Below are positions 1 to 12,525 of a DNA stretch of 64,000 nucleotides, in pieces. The position numbers and the translations under genes were made by a program. Where the stretch lies: contig CM038223.1 of the NCBI GenBank assembly GCA_021442155.1, forward strand, positions 29,424,983 to 29,488,982, read 5' to 3'. Position 1 is the stretch's first letter, and every line of letters begins with the position of its first letter. This DNA comes from Cymbidium sinense. Its lineage: Eukaryota; Streptophyta; Magnoliopsida; Asparagales; Orchidaceae. The notes under the pieces were generated by a model. The model was not told the origin of the DNA. It made no database searches and worked only from the letters and a program-made list of their open reading frames with translations.

Positions 1-786
1 AACTTAACAAATCATATTCATTTAAGAGGGAGATAGTTAGGAAGATCTTTAAGAACCTTCTTAAGAAACTTGACTTTTAGCTACTTGAACATAGGAAGCT
101 AGAGGAAGTAGGCAGAAGTGATGATTTTAACTTTTTCCCTTACCATTGCATGTTAGGTCATGTCTTACAAGATTATTTTACATTTAAGGATTGACTCAAA
201 TGAAGCTACAAATTTGGAGCCATAGTGATACCTAAAGAGTACTTAGTAAAATAACTCTATGGTTCCATGATTGTAATCTTTAGGGAATCATTTAATCCTC
301 TTAAGATCAAAGAAGGTTGGAACTTCTCTTTTCCTCGTACCTCTAAGAAGATTATTTCTAAAATTAAGAAACTTTCTAAGTAGCTATTTTTCACCTACTA
401 TTGTAGACAAACACAACAAATCAAACTCATTCAATAGGGAGGTAGTCAGGAAGATCTTTAAGAACCTTCTTAAAAAAATTGACTTTTAGCTACCTGAACC
501 TAAGAAGCTGGAGGAAGTTGGCATAAGTGATGATTATAAGTTTTGCCTCTACCATCACATGCTAGGTCATGTCTTAGAGGGTTATTTTACTTTTAAGGAT
601 TGGCTCGAATGAAGCTACAAATTAGGAGCCATAGTGATACCTAAAGAGTACTTAGTAGAACATCCTCTGGTTCTATTAAGGTAATCTCTAGGGAATCATT
701 TAATCCTCTTGAGACCAAAGAAGGTTGGAACATCTTTTTATATTGTACCTCTAAGAAGATTATTTCTAAAATCAAGAAACTTTCTC
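1..786 (+). repeat. 409-bp direct tandem duplication inside gag
   Basis: Positions 1-377 and about 410-786 are the same sequence at a constant offset of 409 bases. For example, the block around 41-70 recurs at 450-480, and the ends at 360-377 recur at 769-786. The offset is not a multiple of three, so the second copy is out of frame with the first, consistent with duplication in an already dead element. Confidence 0.85.
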
Positions 787-2085
787 TGTGCCTAAATCTG
801 CTTAAACCTCCAATACCTCAAATGTCTGCTAGTTATGAGGGACAACTTAGAGAGGTTGTGAGCCAAGCAGCAACAACAATAGCACATGCCCGTGATAGTT
901 CACTAGTGCAACCACCATCCGGGTCTAGCATCTTCGCCCCCACATTACAACTACTACCTCTACTAGCTCCTTCACTAAGCCACTCATGCCACTTACTTTA
1001 TTTGATTTCTACTTTGTACCACCTAAATTAAATAAATCAATGAAGAAGAAAGATTATACTTATATCTTCTTTACCTTTGATGATCTTAGTGATTTCATTC
1101 CTATAGAATAATCTAAATAATTCATATCACTTACTCTTTGATTCAGAAGTGGATTTTCATTTTCGAAATCTCTAAGGTTCACCACTTGAGATATACTTGG
1201 AGTCATCCAACTCTGAAGATCCTTTAGAAGAAACTAGGTATGCTCGATGTGCAGGTAGAACTCACTGCAAGCCCTCCATTTGAAGAAATAATTAAAGTTA
1301 ACCTCAATAGTGGTATGGTTTTATCTCAAAGGGTAGCACCTCAGGATAAGGGTAAATAGGTAATTGGTTCTAGTGAGCATATAATTCCTCCACAAGATAC
1401 TCCTCCTTTGGATATGCTTGTGGAGGATTAACCCAAAGTTGACTACAACATCTTGACACATCTTAGAAAGTTGCCAGCTAAGCTAAGAATATATGTTGTC
1501 CTACTCTTATCCAAAGAGATAAGAGACTCATTAATAAAAACACTACTTGATCCTAAAATATGCTTAGCTCAATTGGCCCCTACAAGCCCAGCTAAAGAAG
1601 AGGTGTGTTTTTTAAAGGAAGTCCTAGGAGTTACCTTTTCAGATGAAGACCTATTGCTTGGGATGATAGAGCATAACCACCCTCTATACACTATGATAGA
1701 TGTTGGCAAGTTCAGACTATCCAGAGTGCTTATTGACCTGGGTGCTTCGAACAACATCATGAGCTTAAGAACCCTCACTTTTTTGAAGATTAACATCATT
1801 AAACTTTAATTTGAAAAGATGATGTTGAAAAGATTTAATGAATAAGGTGAGAGGGTCTTAAGTTCCATTACACTGCCCTTAGAGATAGAATATTAGAAGA
1901 TTGAGGCCAAGTTTCACATAAGAGATTCAAATATATCTTTTAATGCTCTACTAGGGCGACCTTGGATTCATGAAAATAACATGATACCATCCTCACTCCA
2001 TCAATGCATCAAGTTCATACTGTTGACCTCATTTTTGGATGAGGTTTACATCAATATGAAATTAGTAATTAGGATGGCCTAATTT
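1..2085 (+). pseudogene. Ty3/gypsy gag-protease remnant
   Basis: This is a decayed plus-strand retrotransposon coding region. Positions 60-240, and again 470-650, translate in pieces to a gag-type block (C-M-L-G-H-x-L-x-D-Y-F-x-F-K-D). The longest open piece, 1453-1809, ends in a retropepsin-like region. Its active-site motif D-L-G-A-S lies at 1735-1749, where the family normally has D-[ST]-G-[AS]; a block resembling P-L-Y-x-x-I-x-V precedes it. In another frame, 1944-1971 encodes the A-L-L-G-R-P-W-I-H block that follows the active site in plant gypsy proteases. Stops and frame changes show it is not functional. The left end runs off the window. No RT or integrase follows; LTR-like noncoding DNA starts directly after it. 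Confidence 0.75.
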
Positions 2086-4200
2086 TAAATAAGAATCTCC
2101 TAATTCAGTACTTAGGACACTACACCTAGTGTCTTAGGGAATCTTCATTAGGTTTATTCTAACCTAGTTGACTTAGGTGGACTCAACCCAAACTTTCAAT
2201 TTGGATTAATCAAAGTAATCCAAATGAATCAAATTAAAATTAAATCAAAACAAATCAAAGAATCCAAAGTAAAATCCAAAATCAAATCCAAAGTCAAATC
2301 TAGTCAACATAGGTTTGACTCAGGTGGGACCCACCTAGTCAAAGGTCAACTCGCCAAAAATTTGACCAAATTAAATTATTTCAAATGTTCTAAATGATCA
2401 AATAAATATATTTTATCACAAATATAAAGAAATTTGAATTCATTTATACCTAAAATAGGCTAATTAGACCACTTAGTCTAAAATAACCTAAATGGGTCCT
2501 ATTTGGTTAAAACCTAAATCAAATTGAAATAAACTCAATTTGATCATTCAAAATCATTTGGAAATGATAATTAAATATGATCCAATCCACCATTAGGTCT
2601 AATTTGGTCAAAAGGGTCATTTGACCCAAATGAATCCAAGCTTAACCCATTAAACCCAACTTGTCAAATGGGTTTAAAATGAAGTAAAAGCGAAATTATT
2701 TAATCGATACATTTTAAATTGCTTGGATTAACTTCATTGAAAATGAAATACATCATAATTAAGCTAAATAAAATATTTTACTTAATTAAAATCAATTTAA
2801 ACTCAATAACTTCAAATGGGCTAAACCTAGGTTAAATACATTACAAACCTTTAAAGCCTTTGAAGCTCTTATCATAAAGTCCATTAATGATAAAATGCAC
2901 ACATCATTAAGCATTAGATTGAATCATTCATTGGAATAGCCTAAATCAAGCTAATGCAAAGGATAGCTAAAACCTCATAATTTCAAAAGACTTTCAAACC
3001 CTTTCCCACTAAACTATCCAAAGCATTAATGAAACTTTGCAATCTCTCTCCAATGAAGGATTTCAGTAAAAAATTAAGTTCCCTAATCATCCTACACAAG
3101 GATCCAAATGGCAAAGAGCCAAGACAAGTCAAAGACACCAAAAAAACCAAATTCCTTTTGCCTAGTCTCATTCCCTCTCCACCTCTTCACCTTGGATAGG
3201 TGTAAGAAGGTTTGGAGGCATGGTAGCATCCTTCCAAGGATTGTAATCAACACCTAGCTGACTAAGGGAAGATAAAAATGCATAAGAGGCTCACGACTAA
3301 GAAAGAATTGACATATAGAGCATTCTAGAAGCAAAATTAACTTTCATATCACCTCCACCAGCTCAAACAAAGGAGAAATGAATCTTCCCCCACTCTCTAT
3401 GCCACCGGGATGCAAGGCAACCACAAAACCGAAGGTAAGGCTAGGGAGCTTGGTCTAGGGAGAAATCCATACAAAAATAGCTTAATTCCTTTAGCACAAG
3501 AGCTTCCCTTGATGTTCCGAAGGTTTTCGAATCAACCTCACCGCCGAAGATCGCCGGACCAAAGGTACACCATTAGCGCACCCCTTTTTCTTCAAGCTTT
3601 TCAACCTTGGTCCTTTTTGAAGGAAACTTGATCTCAAGTGAGATCAAGCAGCTTAGATTGATAGGAAATCCTTCCATGATCATTTTGCAATCGAAATCGT
3701 GTGATTTCATTGCTTGGAAATCAAATCAAGCAAATTGAATGGACGACTCTCTCAATTTATGCACCAGAAGGAGCAATCTATTGTGTTCCTTCTAAAAGGA
3801 AATGGAAATCTGATTTAATCCCAGGACCAGCGGGATCAATCGACAATCGATCTGATCCGACAGTCGGATCATCCATGGCCCTTTGATGTGGATGCCACGT
3901 GGGATCCCGCATGGACCTATGGTGCCGCTCCATGTGGTGGTGGCACCATGTCGGCCGCCTCACTTAAAAATCATTAACCCCCTTTTAAAATTAATTAAAA
4001 ATTAATTAAAAATCACAAAAAATTCAAAAATTCATGAAAAAATAAATAAAAATCAAAAATATAAATGAGGGCTCAATGGATTCATTTTGATGAGAGGAAT
4101 CCATATAAATTAAAATTCCCAACTTATTTATTTGGGTATTTTACCTTAATTTAATGAAAACCATTAAACCTTAATTAAGCTCAAATCATTGAATTTGAAA
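2086..4200 (+). repeat. LTR-like noncoding repeat, arm 1 of a diverged inverted pair
   Basis: This AT-rich stretch has no reading frame of note and follows the gag-protease remnant directly. It is rich in GGTCAA/TTGACC motifs (2280-2660), then has a moderately GC-richer part (3400-3960) and a very AT-rich tail. Reverse-complement matches to 9470-11600 occur in the same order: a palindromic TGATCTCAAGTGAGATCA block near 3630-3650 against one near 9892-9915, a GGATCATCCAT block near 3865, and an ATAAATGAGGG block near 4060 against 9500. This suggests two members of one LTR or large-repeat family in opposite orientation. Confidence 0.55.
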
Positions 4201-6707
4201 CTTTATGGAAATGAAATTAAGGATAAAATACACATTATGAAATTTTTCATAATTTATTCCACTGTTATTCATAGGAAATAAATTTTCAAATCCTAAACTT
4301 CAAATTTAATTAAACAAATTAATTTAAAATGAAATAATAAAGAAAAAGTTAATCATAAAACTTTAAATTAGCCTAATGAACCCTAATGAACATTATAACA
4401 TTAAGGGAACTCAATTAAACTTAATAAACCTCAAATTGATTTAATTAAGTAATTAAATGAATTAATTAATTCAAATAATTAACCAGAACTTAATTAAATC
4501 ATAATAAATTAACCAGATGTCCAAAAATTATAAATGAACTCATTGGAAACATATTTCAGTGAGGAATTAATGAAAAATGAAATCCCTAAATGAATTTCAT
4601 TAAATCAAGTTTAATTTAAGTATTAATGAAAAACTTAAAACCTTAATTACACCTTAATTAAAACTTGAATCAACATGAAACATTTATGGAGATGAAATTG
4701 GCATGTAACCCTACTTGCCATAAAAATTTCAAATCCATTTGACCTCTGGATTGGAAAAAAAAATCCAAATTTCCAAATCTCTAGGCCAAAATAAAATAAA
4801 ATAAAGAAAATTAATAATAAAAATTTATAGAATTACATAAATTGAATAAATTTATAGATCTAAATTAAAGTGGTTATCAGAATGCTTAAATTAAAAATAA
4901 ATTGACTGAAGATAATAAGATTCAAATAACATTAAGTAAAGAAGTATTAATTAAATAAAAAAGAACATAAATTAAACCATTTCTCTTAATAATTCCTTAA
5001 ACATAAAAATGGTCCATTAATCCTTGAAATTCATAAACCATCATTCATGACTCGTGCACATAAGTATGATAATGATATTCATATGAAGAAATGAAATATC
5101 ATAAACTTGACTTCATAGTAAAGAGAAATAAAATATAATAAGTTAAATGATTTCAAATTCAATGAATCAGAACTTGTGGGTGTTTAAAAGTTTATCATCC
5201 TCATCTTCATCTAAGACAGCACATGTGTATGAATTAGATGAAAACAAGGATAATAAAACTCTCTTTTTGTTGGACATCACGTAGATCCGCAGATATTCTT
5301 ATTAGGGTGATCGGGTACGACATTGAGGAATGATGTACTATCTTGAGAGATAGAAGTCACCATCCTACAATGGACCTAATCACCTTAATAAGGACTCCTA
5401 AGGACTATGGTTCTTTGTATGTACTAGAGATTTTTTTCCTACTTTATATGAAAAAGTAATGTAGAGTTTATTTTAAACTGGGTTCGTTAAGTTCCCTATG
5501 GAGGTAAGCCCCCATAGTTAATTACATCCTAAGGGATGAGATTCCTTAAAAATGCTCTCGATTAAGGTAAATGATCGTTGTCTCCAAAAATTTACTATCA
5601 ATCAATTGATTATTTTTGGAAGATCAAATGAGATTGATCAAAAGGAAGGAGTTATTACTGAGCATCCCAAACTATCTTATGGTCGGGCTTTATATTTTTG
5701 AAATTTGAAGGGAATTTATTGTTTGAGATGAATTTTTATTAGAAATCTAGGGATTACAATTCCATGATACAAGATCATGGAAATACCTAAGAGGTGAGGA
5801 TTTATGCTTGTAGCTCGCAAAGAGAAACAACAACCTCGAACACAATCTAGGGAGCTTTAAAAATCTAAACCTAAATCTAAGGTGAAAATGGGTATTTGGT
5901 TTACCTCCACAAGAGAGGATAAACCACCCGACTGTTGGACTTACAACCACCTAGGGGTGGTCGCCAACTAACTCCTCCTACGATTTTAAATACATGTAGG
6001 CAAGTCTTATGCTTTTGCAAGATAGCTAAGCTATTGTTTATTTAGAAAGAGACTAAGTTCTTAAACACACTCCCTGAGAGACTAGATCATGTAGGGCATG
6101 AGTAATGACCTAAATCTAATGCAAATTTTTGTTAAGTTTTAATTTCATTTTTGGACAATTCATTTGACACAGGCTATGGGATTCATATGCATAATGCATG
6201 AGAAATTGGTTATGGGCCAAAATCAACAAGAAAGGTGGTGTGTTTTCACTATGGCTCTCAAAGGTCAAGCTAAATTATTTAGTACGGGTGGAAGCCCTCC
6301 ATAACAAGAGTGAAATAAGATGCTTTTTATGCATGATGTGAGAAACATACAACATCTAGCTAATTGGTTGCTAAATCTTTTATCTTATTTTATGTCCTAG
6401 GCTTTAAGCGAGGTTATGAGTTATTTATTTTTAGTTTTATGTTGATTATATTGGATAGAAAATTTATTTTCCTAAGAGCCTAATCGCATCCAGGTCATTC
6501 AGCAAAGCAAGGAAGAAATTAGAAAAATATGTCATCTTAATGCGCAAGCTAAACAAACATCAAACAATTTATAAAGCTAGCGCAAAAGAATAAAAGGACT
6601 TTGTGGTCGGGCTCCACCGCATAAACCCGAAAAAGAAATGGGTAGCTGAGCTCTACCCTTATTCAACCCGGATTACAAATGAATTTAATTACAATCAAAA
6701 TGAATTC
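4201..6707. other. AT-rich noncoding stretch
   Basis: No gene is recognisable. It probably continues the LTR-like repeat from the left. Positions 5480-5580 hold a short block (AGTTAATTAC followed by CTCTCGATTAAGG) that resembles part of the dispersed repeat seen at 47.4-48.0, 50.45-50.8 and 60.95-61.6 kb. Around 5940-5990 and 6600-6680 GC content rises slightly without a coding signal. Confidence 0.4.
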
Positions 6708-6902
6708 ATGTTATGGGGGGTCTTCATTCTTCATTCTTCATTCTTCTTTCTTCATTTCTTCTTTTCTTCTTTTCTTTCTTTCTTCTTTCTTCATTTCATT
6801 CTTTCCTTCTTTTGGTTAGTTGGATGTAGTTTGCTCCAAGGCTTCACATGGTGCATAAGACTTGGTCTTATGACCAATGTTCATCCTTATCCCCCATAAC
6901 AT
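6708..6902. repeat. Polypyrimidine tract framed by a 12-bp inverted repeat
   Basis: ATGTTATGGGGG at 6708-6719 is perfectly inverted as CCCCCATAACAT at 6891-6902. Between them, 6720-6815 is an almost pure C/T tract built of TTC, TTTC and CATTC units. The small Phe-rich reading frame across it is a by-product of this composition. No target duplication is obvious, so it may be a hairpin-forming insert or a chance pairing. Confidence 0.5.
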
Positions 6903-9469
6903 TCATTCCAAATCTTAATTATAAAATTACATGAAAAGAAAAAGTAGATCTAACTAATACCTGTAAAATAGAGGTTAGCTAAATAAACCACACAATCCCA
7001 ATCTTGTATGTGAATAAATTGGACTTAGCACCCCACACATGGGTAACCAAGTTCACCTGGCCAATTTTGGATTATGCTTAGGGGTATAAGCAACCTACAC
7101 AATAAAAGTTTTTTTTTTAATTTTTATTACAATGCCCTTTAAGCACAATCTCCCTGCGAAGATAATGATTAGACTAAGATCATCCTACCATTCAGTCTAT
7201 GCACATACAGTCTAACATCTAGACTAAAACATTACATCACAAAATAAAAGTAAACATCAAACCATGCACCACCCTAACCTAAAGCTAGAAGTGGTGACTT
7301 AATCTAATGTGTGTGCCATTTAAGATGTGTGGCTTGTTTAGCTAAGATTTAAGGTTGAAATTTTCTAAGTGTGAAAGGGTTCAACTTAGAGGGTGGTTTC
7401 ATTTAAATGATTTAGTTGATTTGGTTATTTTTATTTGGTAATTTTATTTGGTTTGAATGAACCTGCATTTAATTACTAAGTGATGTAAAGAGAGGAAAAG
7501 AGAAGAATTCTCTTTCCTCCCTACCTTAAGTAATTTTTAAGATAGATTCATTAGTGATTTTTGTTTAGTGAATATTTTATTATGTGTTTTAATTAATCCT
7601 AGGTTTAGATTTGCTCTAAATCAACCTATTCAAATAAGAAAGGTATTTTATGATTAATTAAAGTGAATTACTAACACAAAATACACAACACTTTATTTCT
7701 TTCCAACATGTGTAACATGCATATGGATGAATCCTTAAGCATATCTATACATGCAAATGGAAATGTTAGGACACCTTGATGATGAATGCTAAGGGATATT
7801 ACTATAGAAAATTTGGATGCTTCATGATGCATGATTTTGTTAAGTAGAAAAGAGAGGTATTCTTTTATCCATTAATCAAATGCACATTTACATGTATGAA
7901 ATACATAAGTGAGTATGACACCATTATTTTCTACACTAGGGGTATAAGGTAGAAGAACTTCTTAGGGCTACTTAAAGCCTCGCAACCCCGGGATGTCCAG
8001 ACTAATATACGACTTTTCTTAAATACATGTGCATGTACAAAAAGAAATGAATGAAAAAAGAATCATACAAAAGGTTTATGTTTGTTTATTTGATTTGTTG
8101 GTTGTTTAATTTATATGTGCAATATGAAGATCCTTGTTAATTCATGACATAGTAGTGCATAGGAATAAATTTAAGCAAGTGTTATGTTTTTCAAAGGAAC
8201 TATACACTTTGCAAATCCTATGCAAACCATGTTAAGAAAAGAGAAGAAAATCACATAACATATTTTAAGCTTTATTCACATGCAAGCTTATAAATATTTA
8301 TAAGTAGAATACATTCATTTATAGTTTTTGATTTATAGTTTTGAAAATAATTTTGATTTAGTAGTGATAATAACCATTCATATTCTTACTTTAGCCAAAG
8401 CATGCAATTTGACATAAAGGAAACATTTCATTTTAATTTGATTTTTTTAAAAAGGTATGAATGCATGAATTCACATGGCCAATAACATTTCATGTTAGGA
8501 AAGAAATAAAGTGATGTAAGCATGCAACTTCATTCACCCTAATTAATTCCTAAAGACAATCCTATGGAATAAGATCATTTAAAGTGAATCAAAATTATTT
8601 TAAAGAGATTTTTTTTGTTTTGTTTGAATTTGATTTTGATTTGATTTAGGAATTATGAAAAGAGGTTTGTTGGTCTTCACCCATCTCCCACATGTGTGAA
8701 TTAATTTAGTTTAATTTTTAGAACCATTAAGTTGATTTTATGTTTTATTTAGGTTAAGGTGTAAATTAAGTCCATTAATTATCCCTTACATATACCTCCT
8801 TAACATAATTATTCAAGCAATTATGAGCCAACATATGATATGCAACCACATTGAATTTAAACCAGTAATACACCTAAGAAAGAAAGGGGTCTTATGCAAT
8901 TGGGTCACAATTATTGATTAATTAAGCTAAAGGATTTAATTAAGTACTTTTCATAATTCGACACATGTGGATTGGAAATGATTTCCTTAAACTTACGTTA
9001 GGTTTTTGAACACCTAAGGATCTACCCAAGAAAGGATTGATTAAGTTTAGATTGATTTTGAAAATTTGATTAAGCTAATTAAGAAGATCATTAGTGGATT
9101 AATCCTTAATTAGATTTGGATTAAAGAAGGAAGGGGGTTTAGGGAATAATTTAGAAAAAAATACTCCAAAACCATTCCATAAACCTCCTATTCACTTAAA
9201 TAATGTTTAATTATCTTAATTAACTAATTAGACCACTGTTCACATGCTTAATTACCCTTACTTTCATTAAGAGAGTGATTAGGGATTCATTAATTGATTT
9301 TACTAATTAACTCATTAATAAATTTGAAGAAAAATAGGGAGGCAGAGGTCATCCCACTAAATATGCCTGAGAAGTTTGGAATTAATTAATGTAGTCATTA
9401 GGGTTATAAAGATTTAAATATATCATAATTAAGAAAAATTTACTGTTCAAAATCAATTAGAAACAAATT
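6903..9469. other. AT-rich noncoding stretch, probably end of an LTR-like repeat
   Basis: No reading frame or RNA gene is recognisable. The sequence is uniformly AT-rich, with many ATTAATTAA and TTTGATTT runs. By position it is likely the continuation of the inverted arm at 9470-11600, but I could not align it convincingly with 4.2-6.7 kb. Confidence 0.35.
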
Positions 9470-11600
9470 TATATTATTCCTTACTGAATTATCTTTAAAA
9501 TGAACCCTCATTCATATTTTTTTTGATTTTTCTACACTTAGTTATGTATTTTTGAAGTTTCAATGATTAAGGATAATTAAATAACCCTAATTATATAACT
9601 AATCCCATCAGCGCCATGTGGACCACTGATGCGGCATGCGCTTTCCACATGATGTGATGGAATTTGTTATTTAAGTTGTCACATCTATCTTTGCGTCGGT
9701 GGCGTACTTCTCATTTTCTCCTATACCATTCGATCAAGTTGGGATATAAAACCCATGGATCTAAAGGGATTAAAATACAGGATCTAATCGGATTAATTAG
9801 GACCGTCCATCCAAAACACATGAGATGGATGATCCATGATTCATCTCTACCCTCTCCTACAGGAGATGGAGGCGTCCATCCTCCAAGGCTTGATCTGAGC
9901 TCACTTGAGCTCAGATTGGGTAGGAAGTCAACCCACACCCTCAAGAGGTGTGAGGAAGAACATCCAATGATCAATTTCAATTGGTATGGGACTTCCCTTC
10001 ATAAATGACTAAAGAAAATTCTCCTTAAGCTTGATTTTGAAGCATACCTTCGTTTAGTGGAGACGAAGCCCTATTGAAGGTTTGAAGGCTTGAGGTGAAG
10101 TGGATCTTCATATTGGCCAAAGCTCCTTCAATGGCTTGCGGCTATCCTCCTCCTTCTGGCTTGATTTCTTGGAATTTGATTTGGGTGAGCACGATTGGAT
10201 CCTCTGATGGTGCTTGCAAGAGGAATTTGGATTCTATGAAGTGATGAGTGAGTTTGGATTTCTTCCTACCTCCCCTATTTTCAGCTTAAGGAAACCGAGA
10301 ATGGAGAAATGAGAAAAGCTTAAGGATTTCTTAAGAGAGCTTGGAGAGCTTGCCTTAGGTCTCTCTGGTTCAATCGAGTGCAAGTGATGTGAATTAGAGT
10401 GAAATGAGGGGGAGTATATCTCTCCCTACTTGGATTGGATGACCGTGAGCCTTCCTTCCATTTTGGATCAATTGATGAGATTGGATGGGTTTTTTTGGTT
10501 CTTAGGAGCTTCACATGGTTCCATTTTGGCAGAGGGGTGTAGTGGAGGAGTTTCCATGTGCCAAAAGGAGTGTCAGAGGTGATCCCATGTGGTCATTTTG
10601 AGTGGGGTGGTCAATTTTGGCTTTGGATTGGGTTTGGTTGACCTGAACCCATTTGGTCATGTGCACCACCCTCATTAGTGTCCATTTGGTCTACTAAGAG
10701 GGTGCCAAGTGGACATGAAAAAGAATTGGCCAAATTCCAAGTGGGTTTGACCATAGGTTACCCTTTGACCCAAGGGTAAAATGGTCATTTAGCTTTTATT
10801 TCGATTTGGGCAGATTTGGAATAGTTTGAAATAGGTTGGGCCAAATTTCAACAAATTTGGAGTTGATTTGATATCGTTTGGCTCATGTTGACCCATTTAG
10901 GTCAAAATGGGTCAACTTAGTCAAGTTGACCAATTGGTCAAATTAGGTCAAACCAAGGGTGGGTCACATATGATCATTTGGAGTGGTTTGGTATTATAGG
11001 TTTCGTTCAATTTTATTTGTATTTGGTTTTGGTTTTGGTTCATTTTAGGTTCACTCAAATGGGTCAAGTTGATTTCATTTGACCCAATTAGGTTAGGTCA
11101 TGGGTTGCTTTAGGTTTGTTTTATCATTTGAAATATTTTGGTATCTTTGGTTCCAATCAATTTTAGTTTGATTTAATTTTAGCTTGATTTGACCTTCTAG
11201 GTCAAGTTGGGTTCATGGTCAATTGGGCTAGGTTGGGTCTAATTAAGCTTTTTAAAGTTCAACAAGTGGTTTAGAATGAATTTGACTAATTGGTTGCAAC
11301 CAATTTGGCTTAGATTAAGATTTAACACATTTTGACCTTTTAGGACAATTTGGGTCAAGTGGCCAATTGGGCTAGGTTTGGCTCAAATGATGACTTGGTC
11401 ATGTTCGAACATTGATTTAGAATGGGTCTAGATCAGTGGTTTCAATCAATTTGGCCTATGGTGGATTTTGGCTAGTTTAGATTTCATTTTGGCTAAGTGT
11501 TGACTTGGTCAACCCATAGGTTTGACTTGGTTTGACCCAATTTGAGTGATTGATCATCTCATGATGATTGTTGCTTACAATGTGAGGCTTAGGTGGGCTT
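9470..11600 (-). repeat. LTR-like noncoding repeat, arm 2 (inverted copy of 2.1-4.2 kb)
   Basis: On the minus strand this stretch matches the order of blocks in 2086-4200 at low identity. The minus-strand reading frame ending at 11604 is followed directly by it, just as the plus-strand gag-protease remnant is followed by arm 1. Positions 10600-11560 are exceptionally dense in GGTCAA/TTGACC motifs. The middle (9600-10550) is less AT-rich and contains a palindrome-like GAGCTCACTTGAGCTC. No gene is supported; the small reading frames here are short and unrecognised. Confidence 0.55.
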
Positions 11601-11603
11601 AGT

Positions 11604-11713
11604 TCAATCAAAGTTAGATAGATTAGAATTTGGTTGACTGGTTTCTACAATAGAAGGATGCACCTCCGGGGCTTGGTTTTGAAGTGCCAAAACTGCTTCT
11701 AGCAAGTCTTCAA
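11604..11713 (-). pseudogene. 3' end of an unrecognised reading frame split by the hAT element
   Basis: On the minus strand an open frame runs to a TGA at 11604-11606. It encodes a leucine-rich, coiled-coil-like start (L-L-E-A-V-L-A-L-Q-N-Q) followed by a Ser/Asn/Pro-rich end. Its 5' part is on the other side of the hAT element at 16984-17064. Dropping the hAT and one copy of the 8-bp target site gives an uninterrupted 44-codon frame plus stop. I do not recognise the protein. A gag-like or transposon-encoded origin is plausible because an LTR-like repeat follows it, but this is inference. Confidence 0.5.
11706..11713. repeat. hAT target-site duplication, left copy
   Basis: GTCTTCAA, identical to 16984-16991 on the other side of the element. 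Confidence 0.93.
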
Positions 11714-11789
11714 TAGGGGTGTCAAATCGGGTTGCCGGTGGTCGAGGAACCAACCCTCGACCAAATCTTCAACGACCGAATTTCAAATT

Positions 11790-11950
11790 TGAGTTGAAAT
11801 TTTTAACCCAACTCGACTCGACCCAACAGTAACCCTTCGATTATTGATGGGTTCAAATTTATAACCCAAACCCGACCCGAACCCGACTCGAACCCGACTC
11901 AAATATTAAACGGGTTCAAAATCTTGACAACCCGACCCAAACTTCACCAA
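11790..11950. promoter_or_regulatory. hAT left subterminal motif cluster
   Basis: Repeated ACCCGA/ACTCGA hexamers (for example around 11810-11830 and 11868-11945) lie just inside the left terminus. The right end has the same motif in both orientations at 16830-16975. Such subterminal clusters are the usual transposase-binding sites in hAT elements; the binding role here is inferred. Confidence 0.6.
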
Positions 11951-12374
11951 ACCCAACTTCAATATAAGCTTAATAATGATAAAAATCTAAAATAATTTAT
12001 TTAACCAAATAGAAAAAATTTAACATTAAATATTATTACTCAATTTTATGATATCCTATAATATTTTTTATGAGATAGTTCTAAATTCTAAATTAAAAGT
12101 TTAAATCTCTCTGGAGGCTTTACTCTTGATATTATAAACAATTAATATTACAAATAATTAAAATAAAATAACATTTAATTAATTAAAATTACATTCACAA
12201 CACTTAACCCATACAAATATACAATAATCAAATTTACACCCACAACTCTTCAATACACTCTAAAACAAAAATAAAACTTCAAGTCTCCAACCAAGCAAGC
12301 TCAAAGAGTCAAAGTGAACTTCAAGACCCTTAAGTCACATGTAAAAAATTCACAAAACTCACAAAAGAATAACA

Positions 12375-12377
<3 letters not shown>

Positions 12378-12463
<86 letters not shown>

Positions 12464-12476
12464 TATATATATATAT

Positions 12477-12525
<49 letters not shown>
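12378..12525. repeat. (TA)n then (GA)n microsatellite
   Basis: A TA dinucleotide run with small interruptions covers about 12378-12506 and passes directly into (GA)n to about 12525. The Ile/Tyr-repeat reading frame across it is an artefact. Confidence 0.95.

Noticed and set aside
6603..6899. 98-codon plus-strand frame rich in Phe
   Set aside because: It follows from the polypyrimidine tract; no domain, and no coding sequence around it.
9664..10008. 114-codon plus-strand frame and its minus-strand shadow
   Set aside because: It lies within the LTR-like inverted arm; no domain and no support from the opposite arm.
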